Position numbers and translations under genes: made by a program. Shown here piece after piece: positions 53,701-64,000 of a stretch of 64,000 nt of DNA; within the stretch, counting starts at the first letter, position 1; every line of letters starts with the position of its first letter. The notes under the pieces were generated by a model, which was not told where the DNA came from, searched no databases, and saw only the letters and a program-made list of their open reading frames with translations. Source of the stretch: Parasponia andersonii (lineage: Eukaryota > Streptophyta > Magnoliopsida > Rosales > Cannabaceae); NCBI GenBank assembly GCA_002914805.1, contig JXTB01000006.1:1793735-1857734 (forward strand). The letters run 5' to 3'.

Positions 53701-54325
53701 ATCTGATGGGAACTACTTCTATGGTATATTAGAATAAGTTCTAGAGTTGTCATATATTAAAGGGTGCAACGTGGTATTGTTTAGATGCAGGTGGTTCGAT
53801 ACTGATCCGAGAAAAAAACAGATTCAGCAAGATGAACAATTCACAAGTATATACACAGGTGCCTACTAGTACAAAGATGACCCATTTATACTTGCATCAC
53901 AAGCAGAGCTGATTTATTACATCAATGATGATAAGAATGAGCCATTGTGGAAACTTGTTAATAAGTATACGTCTCGAAACATATGGGATTTTCCAGATGC
54001 GGTAGATGTTTCTGATATAGCATCAACAAACACCGATGTTCCTATTTTACAAGAAGCGAATTCTTTGTTATTCCAATTGTGGGTTGAGCTTCCAAAAATG
54101 GAAAATGTTCGATTTCATCGGGAAGATGTTGAACCATATGAAGTTGACAATATTGATGACCTTATCTGTCAAGCTCATGTTGTGACCCCTAATGACTTCT
54201 TAGTTAACGATGATGAGTTCGAAGATGATACTTTAGAGAAATACAATGATGAAGAAGTTGAACTTGATGATGATAGTGAAACAAGTTCTGAAGAAGAGAA
54301 TGGAATATCTGATAATGTAACATAA
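50750..54325 (+). pseudogene. TNPD/TNP2-type CACTA transposase, broken
   Basis: This is the catalytic protein of CACTA transposons, which cuts and moves the element. The domains are readable in order. The transposase-associated N-terminus has KSWM and a Cys-rich CLCRRCLNGKFQ (50790-50975). The TNP2 domain has CSVCGESRWE at about 51438-51468, HPADGLAWKEFD at 51606, and YSLWPVILISYNLPPWKCMK (51735-51795). A DUF4218-like block follows (LDVMHIEKNMCDNVLGTLL at 52356; FFDIMIHLILHLPKEA, 52876-52925). Last is a DUF4216-like block (FYGILE, RCRWFDTDPRKK, 53716-53820) followed by an acidic tail ending at 54325. In-frame stops occur near 50807, 50971 and 51955. Frame changes near 51400 and between 52210 and 52340 also break it. 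The 53280-53520 gap may be an intron. Not functional as it stands. Confidence 0.85.
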
Positions 54326-54559
54326 TTTTATATTCTAGTGTGTGCAGAGTTTTGAAAATTTTGTGTTTATTATTTTTTATATTGCTATGTAACGTTTCTA
54401 AACTACGATAATGTTTTTTTTATAGGATATCTAGCCACGGGAGCACTCCCCTAGCAACTAGTACTGCCTTCTATTCCAACTCTGGAGATGATAGACATGA
54501 TCCCAAGGGAAAGAGGATTAGGGAATAGACGAGAGGTTGTTCGGTCGAAAAAGAACTTA

Positions 54560-55950
54560 GGAGGCTTAAGCTGACTGACTGAAGGTCGAGTTTTGTGATA
54601 AGACAGGGAAGCCTATCTTGGATCATGGCAATATATTCTTGAATATTCTTGCCAAGACAGTTAGAGACACCATCCCAACTTCCACTCAAACTTGGAAGGA
54701 TGCGAAGAAAGAAGGCATTGAGCTTATCTTGAATCGGATGGAGGCGAGTGAGTTTCCTAAAATATTTATTTTAAGCTATTTTAATAAAAGTCCTTATGAA
54801 TAATTATCCATTTTAATTTTGCAGGTAAAGTTTGATTATCCTCGGTCCGATGCACTCTTCATGGACTCTATTGAGCAGTCCATTATGATATATTTACGGG
54901 ATTGGCGCAACATGATGCTGAATCATTTTACGAAAATGGGGGTAAGAGGGATATGGCTTTTATTAAGGCCAATCCGTACAAGAATGTTACCTTTGATCAG
55001 TGGAATATTTTATGTAATCATTTCGGTTCCCAAGAGTTTGAGATAATTAACATGCTTTTCCAAAAAAAAAAATTTAATTATTAAGAATAAATTATAATCA
55101 ATGGTGAAATTAACAACTTGTGTATTTTTGCAGAAACTCTCGACACAGAACTCGAAAAATCGGTATAAGCAATTGTATTCGCCTGTACAGGGGTCGTCTA
55201 CCATGATTAGCCAAATGAAGGCAAAGGCTAGAAAGTCCAACATTTTCTCTAATCAGTACAAAATATACTATAACCAAATAATCTACCGTTTTTTTCCCAC
55301 TTTTCATGGGGCAATCCAGAGACTGGAGATGTTATGAGCCCTATCGATTACTTCAAGAGCCGCCATCTCAAGCCATCTGGTTGGCGGAACGAGTACACCC
55401 AGGAGAAACATGTAAAAATTCATTCTGTTTGTTTAAAATATTTAATTTGCGTATATAAATTATAATTACTTTAATTTTTATTTTATTTTATAGGCGGAGA
55501 TGGTTACGTCCAGGGCGGAGGTGTTCACTCGAACTCAGTCTCGTGCTCAGTCTGAGCTTGGGGATGGTGCCTCATCTGTTGAGTCTATGGTGGGGCCAGA
55601 ACAGGTTGATGAATTTTAGATCATGTCCAAAGCTTTAGGGACTAGATCTAGGTGGCAGAAAGAGTGGGAGCGCTCAATCGGCTGAAAAGTATAGGAAGAC
55701 AGAGGGTTGCCAGCACTGGATAAGTCACTGAGACCATCACCACCTTGAAGCAGTAGCTAGCTGAGAAGGATGCAGAGCACGCGTAGCAGTTCGATGAGAC
55801 TCAACGACAAATGGCCGAAAAGGAAGCAGAGAACCAACGCCGACTTGAGGAGACTCAGCGACAACTCAACGAGCAAAATCGGATACTTTAAACATTGATT
55901 GTAAAGCTAACATCGAGATGCCACCGCTTCCGCCTCCAGAATTGTAGACG
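54560..55950 (+). pseudogene. TNPA-like (plant transposase, Ptta/En/Spm family) gene, broken
   Basis: This is the second CACTA gene, whose product in En/Spm binds the subterminal repeats. Readable blocks are CDKTGKPILDHG...LNILAKTVRDTIP (54590-54745), then, after a probable intron ending TTTTGCAG, VKFDYPRSDALFMDSIEQSI (54825-54884). Further blocks are MAFIKANPYKNVTFDQWNIL (54951-55010) and, after another probable intron, KLSTQNSKNRYKQLYSP (55134-55184). Then comes MVTSRAEVFTRTQSRAQSEL (55500-55560). The C-terminus reads as a coiled coil rich in Glu/Gln/Arg (EAENQRRLEETQRQLNEQN, about 55824-55880). Exon joints are not fully in phase and a stop follows GPEQVDEF near 55617, so it appears degenerate, although a spliced form could differ. 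Confidence 0.7.
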
Positions 55951-56129
55951 TTATTTATTTTATAATATGTTCTAATTTTAGATACAATTTGTATATTTTC
56001 TTTATTTAATAAAATTTGTGTTAATATATCTTCTTCAAAATTTTAATATATTAGTTAACCAAATTTATTATTATTAATTAATAAATAATTATAACAGTCA
56101 ATTAAATAAATTTTTTTAGCAAATTAATA

Positions 56130-56640
56130 AAATTTTTGCTGACGCAGAATTGCGTTAGTAAAAAATTATTTATATTCAACAAAAATGTATTCACCGATGG
56201 GTTCTGTCATCGATAAAGGTATTTTTATTTTTAAAAATATTTTCTAGATATTTTCGCCGACACATTTTGTCGTCGAAAAATGTATTGTATGTTTTTAAAT
56301 TATTTCTTTAATAACTTTCACCGACGCATTTATACGTCGGTAATTGTTTGACTTTCACTGACGAATAAATGCGTCGGTGAAAGTCAAGTAGATTTCGAAT
56401 ATGGTCATATTTTCGTTGACGAAAAATTTTTGCCGACGAAAATCGTACGTCGGTAAAACTCACTAATATGTCGGCGAAGATTACTTTTACCGACGAAATT
56501 AAATTTCTATTAGAAAGTGACATTTAGCTACGGTCTTATACCGACGATAGTCGTTGACGAGAAATTGCGTCGATAATTATCAAATACCTTTCGCCGACGG
56601 TTTTATGCTACTTTTTTCGATGACAAAATGCATCGACAAA
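56130..56640. repeat. Right subterminal repeat region of the CACTA element
   Basis: This zone is denser than the left one. It includes facing pairs such as CACCGACGCATTTATACGTCGG (56319-56340 region), CACTGACGAATAAATGCGTCGGTG and GCCGACGAAAATCGTACGTCGG, each a potential 20-25 base near-palindrome. More than a dozen CCGACG/CGTCGG words lie in about 500 bases. Confidence 0.85.
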
Positions 56641-56659
56641 AATCATGTTTCTTGTAGTG

Positions 56660-56662
56660 TAT
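56660..56662. repeat. CACTA target-site duplication TAT, right copy
   Basis: TAT directly follows TTGTAGTG and matches 46596-46598. Confidence 0.75.
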
Positions 56663-56998
56663 GGATATTTATGTGAAGATATACCTACAATATTTTGCCT
56701 TATGGGTATTAACTTAACTAATAATTTTTTTGTAACATAATTTAATTCTACTGCTCGGATCTTTATTATAATAAGTTCAATATTAATATAACAAGCTTAT
56801 TTGTATTAAAAGTTTATATTCAATATTAATAGAACAAGTTTCTTACATTAAAAGTTAATTGGTACTAAGTTTCCAATCGTTGGATCCATACGTGGAAAAA
56901 AGCAAGAGCAGACAAATTAGGTAGCCAGTGCCTTGTACAAGAGCTGCTTCAGCTATCCTAATGAATTGGGTTGGTCGAATTCTCTATTAAGTTAGAAG
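56663..56998. other. Spacer between the CACTA and the right-hand Gypsy element
   Basis: This is 336 bases of AT-rich DNA with no gene. The five bases before the LTR are AGAAG, the candidate left target duplication of the next element; its partner is outside the window. Confidence 0.6.
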
Positions 56999-59518
56999 TG
57001 TCACGACCCAAATCCTGGGGTAGTGGCAGAAGGGAAATTTCACAAAAATTAGAAATTTTTTTTTTTTTTTTTTTATAAATGTATTATGAATTCCAACTAG
57101 TGGACCTATCCCATAGTTCATAGTCACCAATAAACACAGATTGAAAAATTATAAGAAAAACTAAATTCTCAGATACTTTACTCAGTATCATTATTCACAC
57201 CTCAACATCAAGCTAGAGTGATATATATAGTTACAAACATTTTCAAAGTAACACACTTAACATGAATGCTAGCAATATCCATAAATTTAACAACGCTTAA
57301 ACACGAGTCTTGTATTCACACTTCTAGCATTACCAAGTCTCAAACTACAAATAAAAGATAACTTCTTATTCTGTTTATTGACCGTCAATGTCACACTAGA
57401 CACCACATGTGGAGAAAGTAGGGAGGGTGAGCATAAATTACCCAGTAGGTTACCCAATTTCCCTTCTTGGGAAAAATCCTTTACAAATCTCAAAACATCT
57501 ATATGGTTAGTAGTACTGGAAAGCATTTCTATAAATATTAAGGATTTAAACCATTTACATAAAATCATACTAAAACCAAAACCAGATATCCAGGTTAAAA
57601 CATATAAAAGTCTCAATTAAAATAAGCATAATGCACATCACATAAATCAATACATCACATAAGTTCTCATCCTCTCATCACAACTAGAGTAACTTATACT
57701 ACATGTATTGGGTGCTCTCTGCCTGACATCTATCTCTGAAAACCGGAGGGACACCCATGTGTCAAATCTTACCGAACCGGAGGGGCACTGAATGCCTACG
57801 CTTACCAAATGGAGATAGTCAGAAAATAAACTCCGCGCAGGTTTACGGGCTCTCACCGAAGGCGGGTGTACTAGTCCGCCTACTACAATACCGTGATGCC
57901 TAAGACGACTCTCATGTATGATCGTATGAAATGTGCAATCTATATAGAGTCTCAAACAACCATGCAGTAGTTTTACATTCCAGATATGCTCTGATTTTTA
58001 ATTAAAATCTATTTTGTACTTTAAAATCCAAAAGTACAGTTTCTATGGTTTTACCAAATTCCAAGTATAAAAACTTGTATAAAATCATATTTAAAAATAT
58101 CTAGAACAGTCTATAATATTTCACCAATTCATAGTTCATTAAAATAACTATTCAATTAATTCAATTTAATAAAATCACGAAATTTCATTTTTCAGAATAA
58201 ATTCTAATTTCATTGAAAATAATAGAAAATAAGGAAGTTGAATCCCCTACCTCAAAATAGTAATTATGCTGAGCTAACGACGCTAGAAATATCCTCAATT
58301 GATCGCCAGGTTGTTTGGACAGTTGTTCTCGAATCTCGTCACGTTCACTTGAAAAGTTGACTTTTCAAACGGAGTCTCGGATTGACAAACAGAGGTCACC
58401 ACTGAATTCAGAACACCCAAAAATGTTGGTTTAGATATAAAGCTCATCGAAAACATGTCCCAGTAAGGAACCGGCCCGTGCCACGCAAAACGGTGCAATT
58501 CACGAGCTATTTTTTCGATTTTCGTGCCACTTCTGAAAATAGTTAAATTTTATATCAAACTTAATGTACCAACCTCACTGAGTCCAAATTCGAAGTCAGA
58601 ACTCAGTTTCGAGGTCCCGAACATTAAATGGGATCAAAATCCAAAAATTATAAAAATACCACAGTTTGAAAATAATTAGAAAAATACCACATTTTCATCT
58701 TGATAATTAACGATCTTCTAGTTATTGTTTTAACACTTATAAATCATGGAATTTCATGTTTCAAACTCCTCTATCACGTGGTAAAATTTTTTCGAGAAAA
58801 ATAACTCAATTCTGAAATAATTACAAAAATATCACAAAAATTAAATATTAAAATATTGCTACAATAATCACACCGGAGCCAAGTTGGACGCCGAGAGTTG
58901 TTGAAAATGAAAGCTGGAGTCGAGATGAATCCAACGGTGGTGGTGGTGGTGCAGTGATCGGACGTCGGACGGCGGAACGGCGGCGAAAAACCGATCGACA
59001 AGCGGTGGCTTTGGGCTGCGATTTCTCCAGCTAAAGGCGGCGGTTCACGGCGGCAGTACCCAGCGCTGGTTCGTCGGCATCTTCCGGTCAAGGCGGAGGG
59101 GTGTGTCTGGCACGGCGGTGGCCGGTGGAGCCCCATGTGAACAGTGACCGTGGGTGGCTTTGGGGGAAGTCTGTGGAGAAGAAAGAAGAAATGTGGGGTT
59201 TTTATGTAATTTTCAAAAACTATAGCAGTGCGACACGTGACACAATCTAATTTGACCGAAAAATAAGTTTCTAAAATTCCACTTTGGCCATAATTTTAAA
59301 AAGATTCTTTCACTTTAGTCCATCTTTAATTACACTTTTGTCCCTAGTTTGAAATTTCTTTTTCACTTTTGCCCCAAATGTGCTTAGACTTTATATTGTC
59401 TAGATTCAACACCAAGTTTATTTCTAATTTTTATTTAATTAATCTAAAAAGACAAAATTACCAAATTGCCCTAGAAGTAAAATTATTTAATTATCCTTAC
59501 AAAATTTAGGATTTTACA
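56999..59518 (-). repeat. Tekay-like 3' LTR of the right-hand Gypsy element
   Basis: On the - strand it starts TGTAAAATCC at 59518 and ends GATTTGGGTCGTGACA at 56999, 2520 bases long. It shares ends and landmarks with the LTRs at 12.6, 19.2 and 25.6 kb. The leader block at 58870-59150 is GC-rich, with Gly/Ala/Pro-like codons (a spurious reading frame at 58774-59136 arises from it). Confidence 0.9.
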
Positions 59519-59541
59519 TCCTCTCCCCCTTAAAAGAATTT
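59519..59541 (-). other. Polypurine tract of the right-hand Gypsy element
   Basis: The - strand reads AAGGGGGAGAGGA immediately before the LTR. It matches the placement of the tract at 19212-19223. Confidence 0.8.
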
Positions 59542-59559
59542 CGTCCCGAAATTCGGATA

Positions 59560-62500
59560 CAATGGTCAAAGTACAACTTCAAGTTGGAAATTAAACAGAT
59601 GAGGATATTTTTCATACATTTCTACTTCTAGCTCCCAAGTGGGTTCGTCTTCCTTATGGTGTTACCAAAGAACCTTGACAAGTGGTATCTCCCTATTTCG
59701 AAGCACTTTGAGCTCTTTCCCTAGTATTCGAACTGGTTGTTCCTTATATATTACATCCTCTTGTGATGGCACTTTCACATACTGGATAATATGCAATGGA
59801 TCAGGCACATACTTCCTGAGCATCGAGACATGAAAAACATTGTGCACTTGGCCCAATTGTGGTGGTAATTCCAAGCGATACGCTACGGGCCCAATTCTAG
59901 AAGTAATCTCAAATGGTCTAATATATCTTGGAGCCAATTTGCCTTTAATCCCAAATCTAGTGATCTCACGCCTTGGCGTTACTTTAACGAATACCTGATC
60001 ACCAACTTCGAACTCTACTTCATGTCTCTTTGGGTCCACATAGCTTTTCTATCGATTTTGCATGACTTTAAGTCTTTGTCAAATCTTGTTAATTTTTTCA
60101 GTAGTCTCTTGTATCAGTTCTGGCCCAAGAATGACATATTCCTCTGTATCAGCACAACACAAGGGTGATCTACATGGTCTTCCATATAATACCTCATATG
60201 GAGCCATGCCAAGACTGGTTTGGTAGCTGTTATTATAAGAAAACTCCACCAATGACATGTGATCATCCCAACTTCCACCAAAATCCAGTATACAAGAGCG
60301 AAGCATGTCTTCTAGAATCTGAATAGTCCTCTCAGATTGGCCATCTGTTTGAGGATGGTGAGTAGTACTAAGATTTATTTCCATTCCCAAAGCTCTCTAC
60401 CAAGCTCTCCAGAACTTAGAAGTAAATCTTGGGTCTTTGTCTGAAACTATGTTTGATGGCACTCCATGCAATTGAACAATATTATCAATTTAGAGAGACT
60501 AAGCTTGTTGAGCGAAAAATCATATCTGATCGGTATAAAATGAGTAGTTTTCGTCATACGATCAACAATTACCCAAACTGCATCGTTCTTTCTTCGGGTC
60601 GTAGGACACCCATTATATAGTCCATGGTAATTTTATTCCACTTCCACTCTGATATGGGTAAAGACTGTAGTAGTCAAGCAGGTCTCTAGTGTTCAGCTTT
60701 AACTTACTGACATATCATGCACTTAGCCACAAAAGTAGCTACGTCACGTTTATACCTTTCCACTAATATTGTCTCTTCAGGTCATGATACATCTTGGTGC
60801 TACCAGGAAGTACTGTAAACTTGGATTTATGAGCTTCAGTGAGAATGGTCTCTCTAAGATGAGGATCATTAGCTACTGCTAGCTTTCCTTTGAATAGCAC
60901 AAATCCTTCTCTATTTGTACTCCAATCTTCTAATTATTCACCACTTACGAGTTAATTCCATATCATTCTTAGCTCGTGGTCTTGCCATTGACTTTGCTGC
61001 ACAGTTTGGAGAAGCGCAGGTATGACAACAATATTACTGAGGTAAGCAGTGTTTCCAGACTCAAAGTATTGCAAGTTATAATCACTAATTACTAATGAGT
61101 TCTTCCAATCTTGAAATATAAGTGCCGGTAAGGAGCTAAGCAGTTTTCTACTCAAGACATCAGCTACAACATTGGCCTTGCCGGGATGGTATTATAGTTC
61201 GAGGTCATAATCTTCCATATACTCAACCTATCTTCGTTGTCTCAAATTCAGATCCCATTGGGTGAAGAGATATTTCAAACTCTTATGGTCAGAGAATAGT
61301 TCAAATTTCACACCATACAGATAACACCTCCATATTTTGAGTGCAAAAATTATTGCTGCAAGCTCCAAGTCATGGGTAGGATAGTTCCTCTCATGTGGCT
61401 TTAACTGACGAGAAGCATACCCTACAACTCGACCATTTTGCATTAGAACACTTCCCAATCCCATCTTAGAAGTATTGGTATACATCACATAAGGTTCATT
61501 ACTCTCAGAAACTATAAGAACAGGTGCAGTTGTCAAACTGTGCTTCAATTTCCTGACGCTTCTTCACAATCGCTATCCCAAATGAACTTGACATCCTTCC
61601 TGGTTTGTCAATGGTAATACAACTCTTGAGAAGTTCTAAACAAAATGACGATAATAACCTGCCAAACCAAGGAAATTTCGTATCTCTGTTATATTCTTTG
61701 GTCTTTCCCATTTTAGATCAGCTTTTACCTTAGTAGGATCGACTGAGATACCTTCTTGAGAAATTACATGCCCTAAGAATTTAACTTCTGATATTCAGAA
61801 GTCACATTTTGATCTTTTGGCATATAATTGTTGACTCCTCAAAACTTCAAGCACTATCCTCAGATGTTCGGCATGATCTTCCTGAGTCTTGGAATATACC
61901 AGGATATCATCAATAAAAATAACTACAAAATGATCCAAGTATGGCCTGAAAATCTGATTCATGAGGTCCATAAAAGCTGCAGGCACATTCGTCAAACCAA
62001 AAGATATTACCAGAAACTCAAAGTGACCATAACGAGTTCTGAATGCTATTTTTGGTATATCTTCCTCTATTATCTTTAACTGGTGGTATCCTGACCTCAA
62101 GTCAATCTTAGGGAAAAATCTTAATCCACCAAGTTGATCAAACAACTTGTCAATCCTTGGCAAAGGATACTTGTTCTTTATCGTCAACTGGTTTAACCTT
62201 CTGTAGTCCACACATAGCCTTAAAATACCGTCAGCTTTCTTGGCAAACAGAACAGGAGCACCCCAAGGAGAAGTACTACTTCAAATGAAACCCTTGGATA
62301 TCAAATCATCCAATTTTTCCCTCAATTCGTTCATCTCTGCAGGAGCCATGTGGTAGGCTGGAATAGAAACTGGTTGAGCTCTAGGAATAAGGTCAACACA
62401 GAACTCGATCCCTCTATCTGGTGGTAGCCCTGGTAAATCCTCAGGAAATACCTCTGGATATTCACTCACCACCGGAATCCATAGGTCCTGATCATTAGTT

Positions 62501-64000
62501 CTCACTTCGCCATCAATGGCAAACAAGTTCCCATAACACTCAACTTTCTTCCTACCACCTAAACAGGCTTCTAGAATAGGACTTGGTATCAAAGAATTCA
62601 TTCGGGCTTGATATATTATGGGTCATCCATCATCCAGAAAAAGAGTCATTCGCTTATCAGAACAATCGACAATAGCTCGATACTTGGATAACCAATCCAT
62701 ACTGAGTATTACATCATATTGTTTCATTGGTAATATAATTAAATCAGCAAGTAATTCTTTACCATCAATCACCACACAACAAGATTTACAATACTAGACA
62801 CATCAGATACACCACCCAAAGGTGTTCCTAAAGTCAAGGCATAATCGAACTCAGAAAATTCTAACCCCAAAAGTTGAACAAACAACAAGGAATGAGATGC
62901 ACCAGTGTCAAACAAAACACGTGCCCAAGAATATGAAATAAGAACCATACCGTCAACAACACCTTGACCAATGTGTTCATTAGTACCATCAGTTCTAGAA
63001 ACTGCATAAGCTTGGCCAGTGATTTTTCCTTTTCCCTTATTGCCTATTCCTTGTCCAGGACGACTACTGCTAGATCCCGGACCACTGCTACCATATCCAC
63101 GCCCTCCTTGACTCCCTAAAGCCTGAAGAGTCTGGAAATTCTAAGTATAACTCTGGGGGCAATACTGGTGCTGGTAAGGTGGTGGAGATGAAAAAGCCTC
63201 CGAAACACCCTGAGATTGCTGTGACCTAGCTTGAGTATTCTCGGAAGGTGCTGAACCAGAATAACTTCTAAGTGGTCCTCCCTGAGAAAGAGGGGATTTC
63301 TGCAGACCTTTTGGGCACTTATTTCTTGTATGGATCTGTTGACCACAGTGGTAACACGTATAGGGGCTGAACCTTTTATTTCCTATTGAACCACTGCTAG
63401 TATAGCTTTTGCTGTGAGGTGAACCTTGAGCAGACCATTGTCCTTGGTTCCTCTTGTTCATTTTTCTCTCGTTGCTTTTATTCTTGCTTACACCCTGCTC
63501 ATTTTCTACAGTTTTAGCTCGTTGGGCTGCTAGCACTACTTCAAAAAGAGTGGCAAATGAGTGAATAGCAATACAGTTGTGGATGTTTCGATGCAGACCA
63601 TTCTTGAACTTCGCAATTCGGTAAGTGTCACTTACCGTTGGGCTAAGGTTAAAGCTTGCCAATTCTGTGAATTCCATCACGTATTGGTTTACTGTTTTCA
63701 ATTCCCTTGAGTAAGTCTCTCAAAATGACTAATCACTTCAGCTTGTTGATCATCATTTGCATAATGCACTTTGAAGAGTCTCAAATTCTTCCCAAGTTAT
63801 GCCTTCTATATTTTGCATAACCTCAATTATCTCCTACCAATGGATAACATTTCCCATCAAGCGAGAGATAGCAAACACAGCCCAGAACTCTCTAGGAGTA
63901 CCCAGGATCCAAAAATGTCGTGTCATCTCATGCAACCATGCGTTAGTAATTAGTGGGTCTGGAGTTCCATCATACTGTCTAGGCTGAAGGTGCATAAACT
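59560..64000 (-). pseudogene. Tekay-like chromovirus gag-pol, truncated by window end
   Basis: This is the interior of a Ty3/Gypsy element, read right to left. Gag (64000 to about 63050) has the N-terminus outside the window and a zinc knuckle CX2CX4HX4C (YHCGQQIHTRNKC, about 63318-63360). Next are protease FDTGA (62898-62912) and reverse transcriptase (61795-62601) with the catalytic pair intact as FIDD (Asp codons 61906-61911). RNase H (61228-61548) has its first Asp changed to Asn (MYTNTS). Integrase (60079-61000) retains TDGQSERTIQ. The C-terminal region has a chromodomain ([20 protein letters not shown] to DEPTWEL). Stops interrupt it: TAG after CPQSYT, others between fragments, and TAA after VKVLW in the chromodomain. 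It is much better preserved than the 15-19 kb copy but not intact. Confidence 0.93.

Larger units (their letters stand above)
46599..56659 (+). mobile_element. CACTA (En/Spm-type) DNA transposon, complete ends
   Basis: The element begins CACTACAACAAAAG and ends TTTCTTGTAGTG, so the 5-base CACTA terminus is inverted at the far end and CACTACAA(C/G)A pairs over 10 of about 12 bases. It is 10,061 bp with a TAT duplication on both sides. Both subterminal zones (46650-47020 and 56130-56640) carry many direct and inverted ACCGACG / CGTCGGT words, the expected binding sites for its own DNA-binding protein. Inside lie broken genes for a TNPD/TNP2-type transposase (about 50750-54325) and a TNPA-like protein (about 54560-55950), both on the + strand. 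The first 4 kb includes a CT-rich leader (47070-47245) and two unusual inverted-repeat structures. Confidence 0.92.

Noticed and set aside
58774..59136. - strand 120-codon Pro/Arg/Thr-rich frame
   Set aside because: It lies inside the GC-rich leader of a Tekay-like LTR; similar blocks in the other LTRs do not keep the frame open.

Overview
The window is nuclear DNA from a flowering plant, most likely a eudicot. The evidence is AT-rich intergenic DNA with long (TA)n and (CT)n runs, spliced genes with GT-AG introns, and plant-specific gene and transposon families. I cannot name the species. Two intact host genes are visible. One is a three-exon LOB-domain (LBD15-like) transcription factor on the + strand (8477-9608). 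The other is a four-exon class III peroxidase on the - strand (40239-43358). Most of what I can identify besides these is transposable-element DNA in several age layers.

Layout. 1-874 holds the edge of a - strand LTR retroelement with a primer-binding site. 1092-2090 may be the LTR of a second, Tat-like element. 2117-4324 is a - strand chromovirus-type (Ty3/Gypsy, Tekay-like) LTR with a short remnant of its interior. 4.4-8.3 kb is unassigned intergenic DNA leading into the LBD gene. 12608-21676 is a decayed + strand Tekay-like element with an odd LTR-X-interior-LTR-X arrangement. 22.6-25.1 kb holds a MITE-like element and a 605-bp tandem duplication. 25615-35437 is a solo Tekay-type LTR with a perfect 5-bp target duplication, split by a - strand Sirevirus-type Ty1/Copia element (about 27521-35118). 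37.5-39.3 kb is a nested tandem-repeat domain. The peroxidase gene follows.

46599-56659 is a 10-kb CACTA (En/Spm-type) DNA transposon with both termini, a TAT target duplication, subterminal ACCGACG-type repeats and two broken transposase genes. 56999 to the window end is a - strand Tekay-like element, less decayed than the one at 15 kb and truncated by the window edge.

The two host genes are independent transcription units. The LBD protein is a nuclear DNA-binding regulator; the peroxidase is a secreted cell-wall enzyme. The transposon genes have copies of the expected enzymes but nearly all carry in-frame stops or frameshifts, so none of the elements looks autonomous. The most unusual structures are a tandem array of three self-complementary 40-bp units and a separate 40-bp-arm hairpin, both inside the CACTA element; the solo LTR and Sirevirus nest; and the duplicated flank around the 12.6-21.7 kb element.
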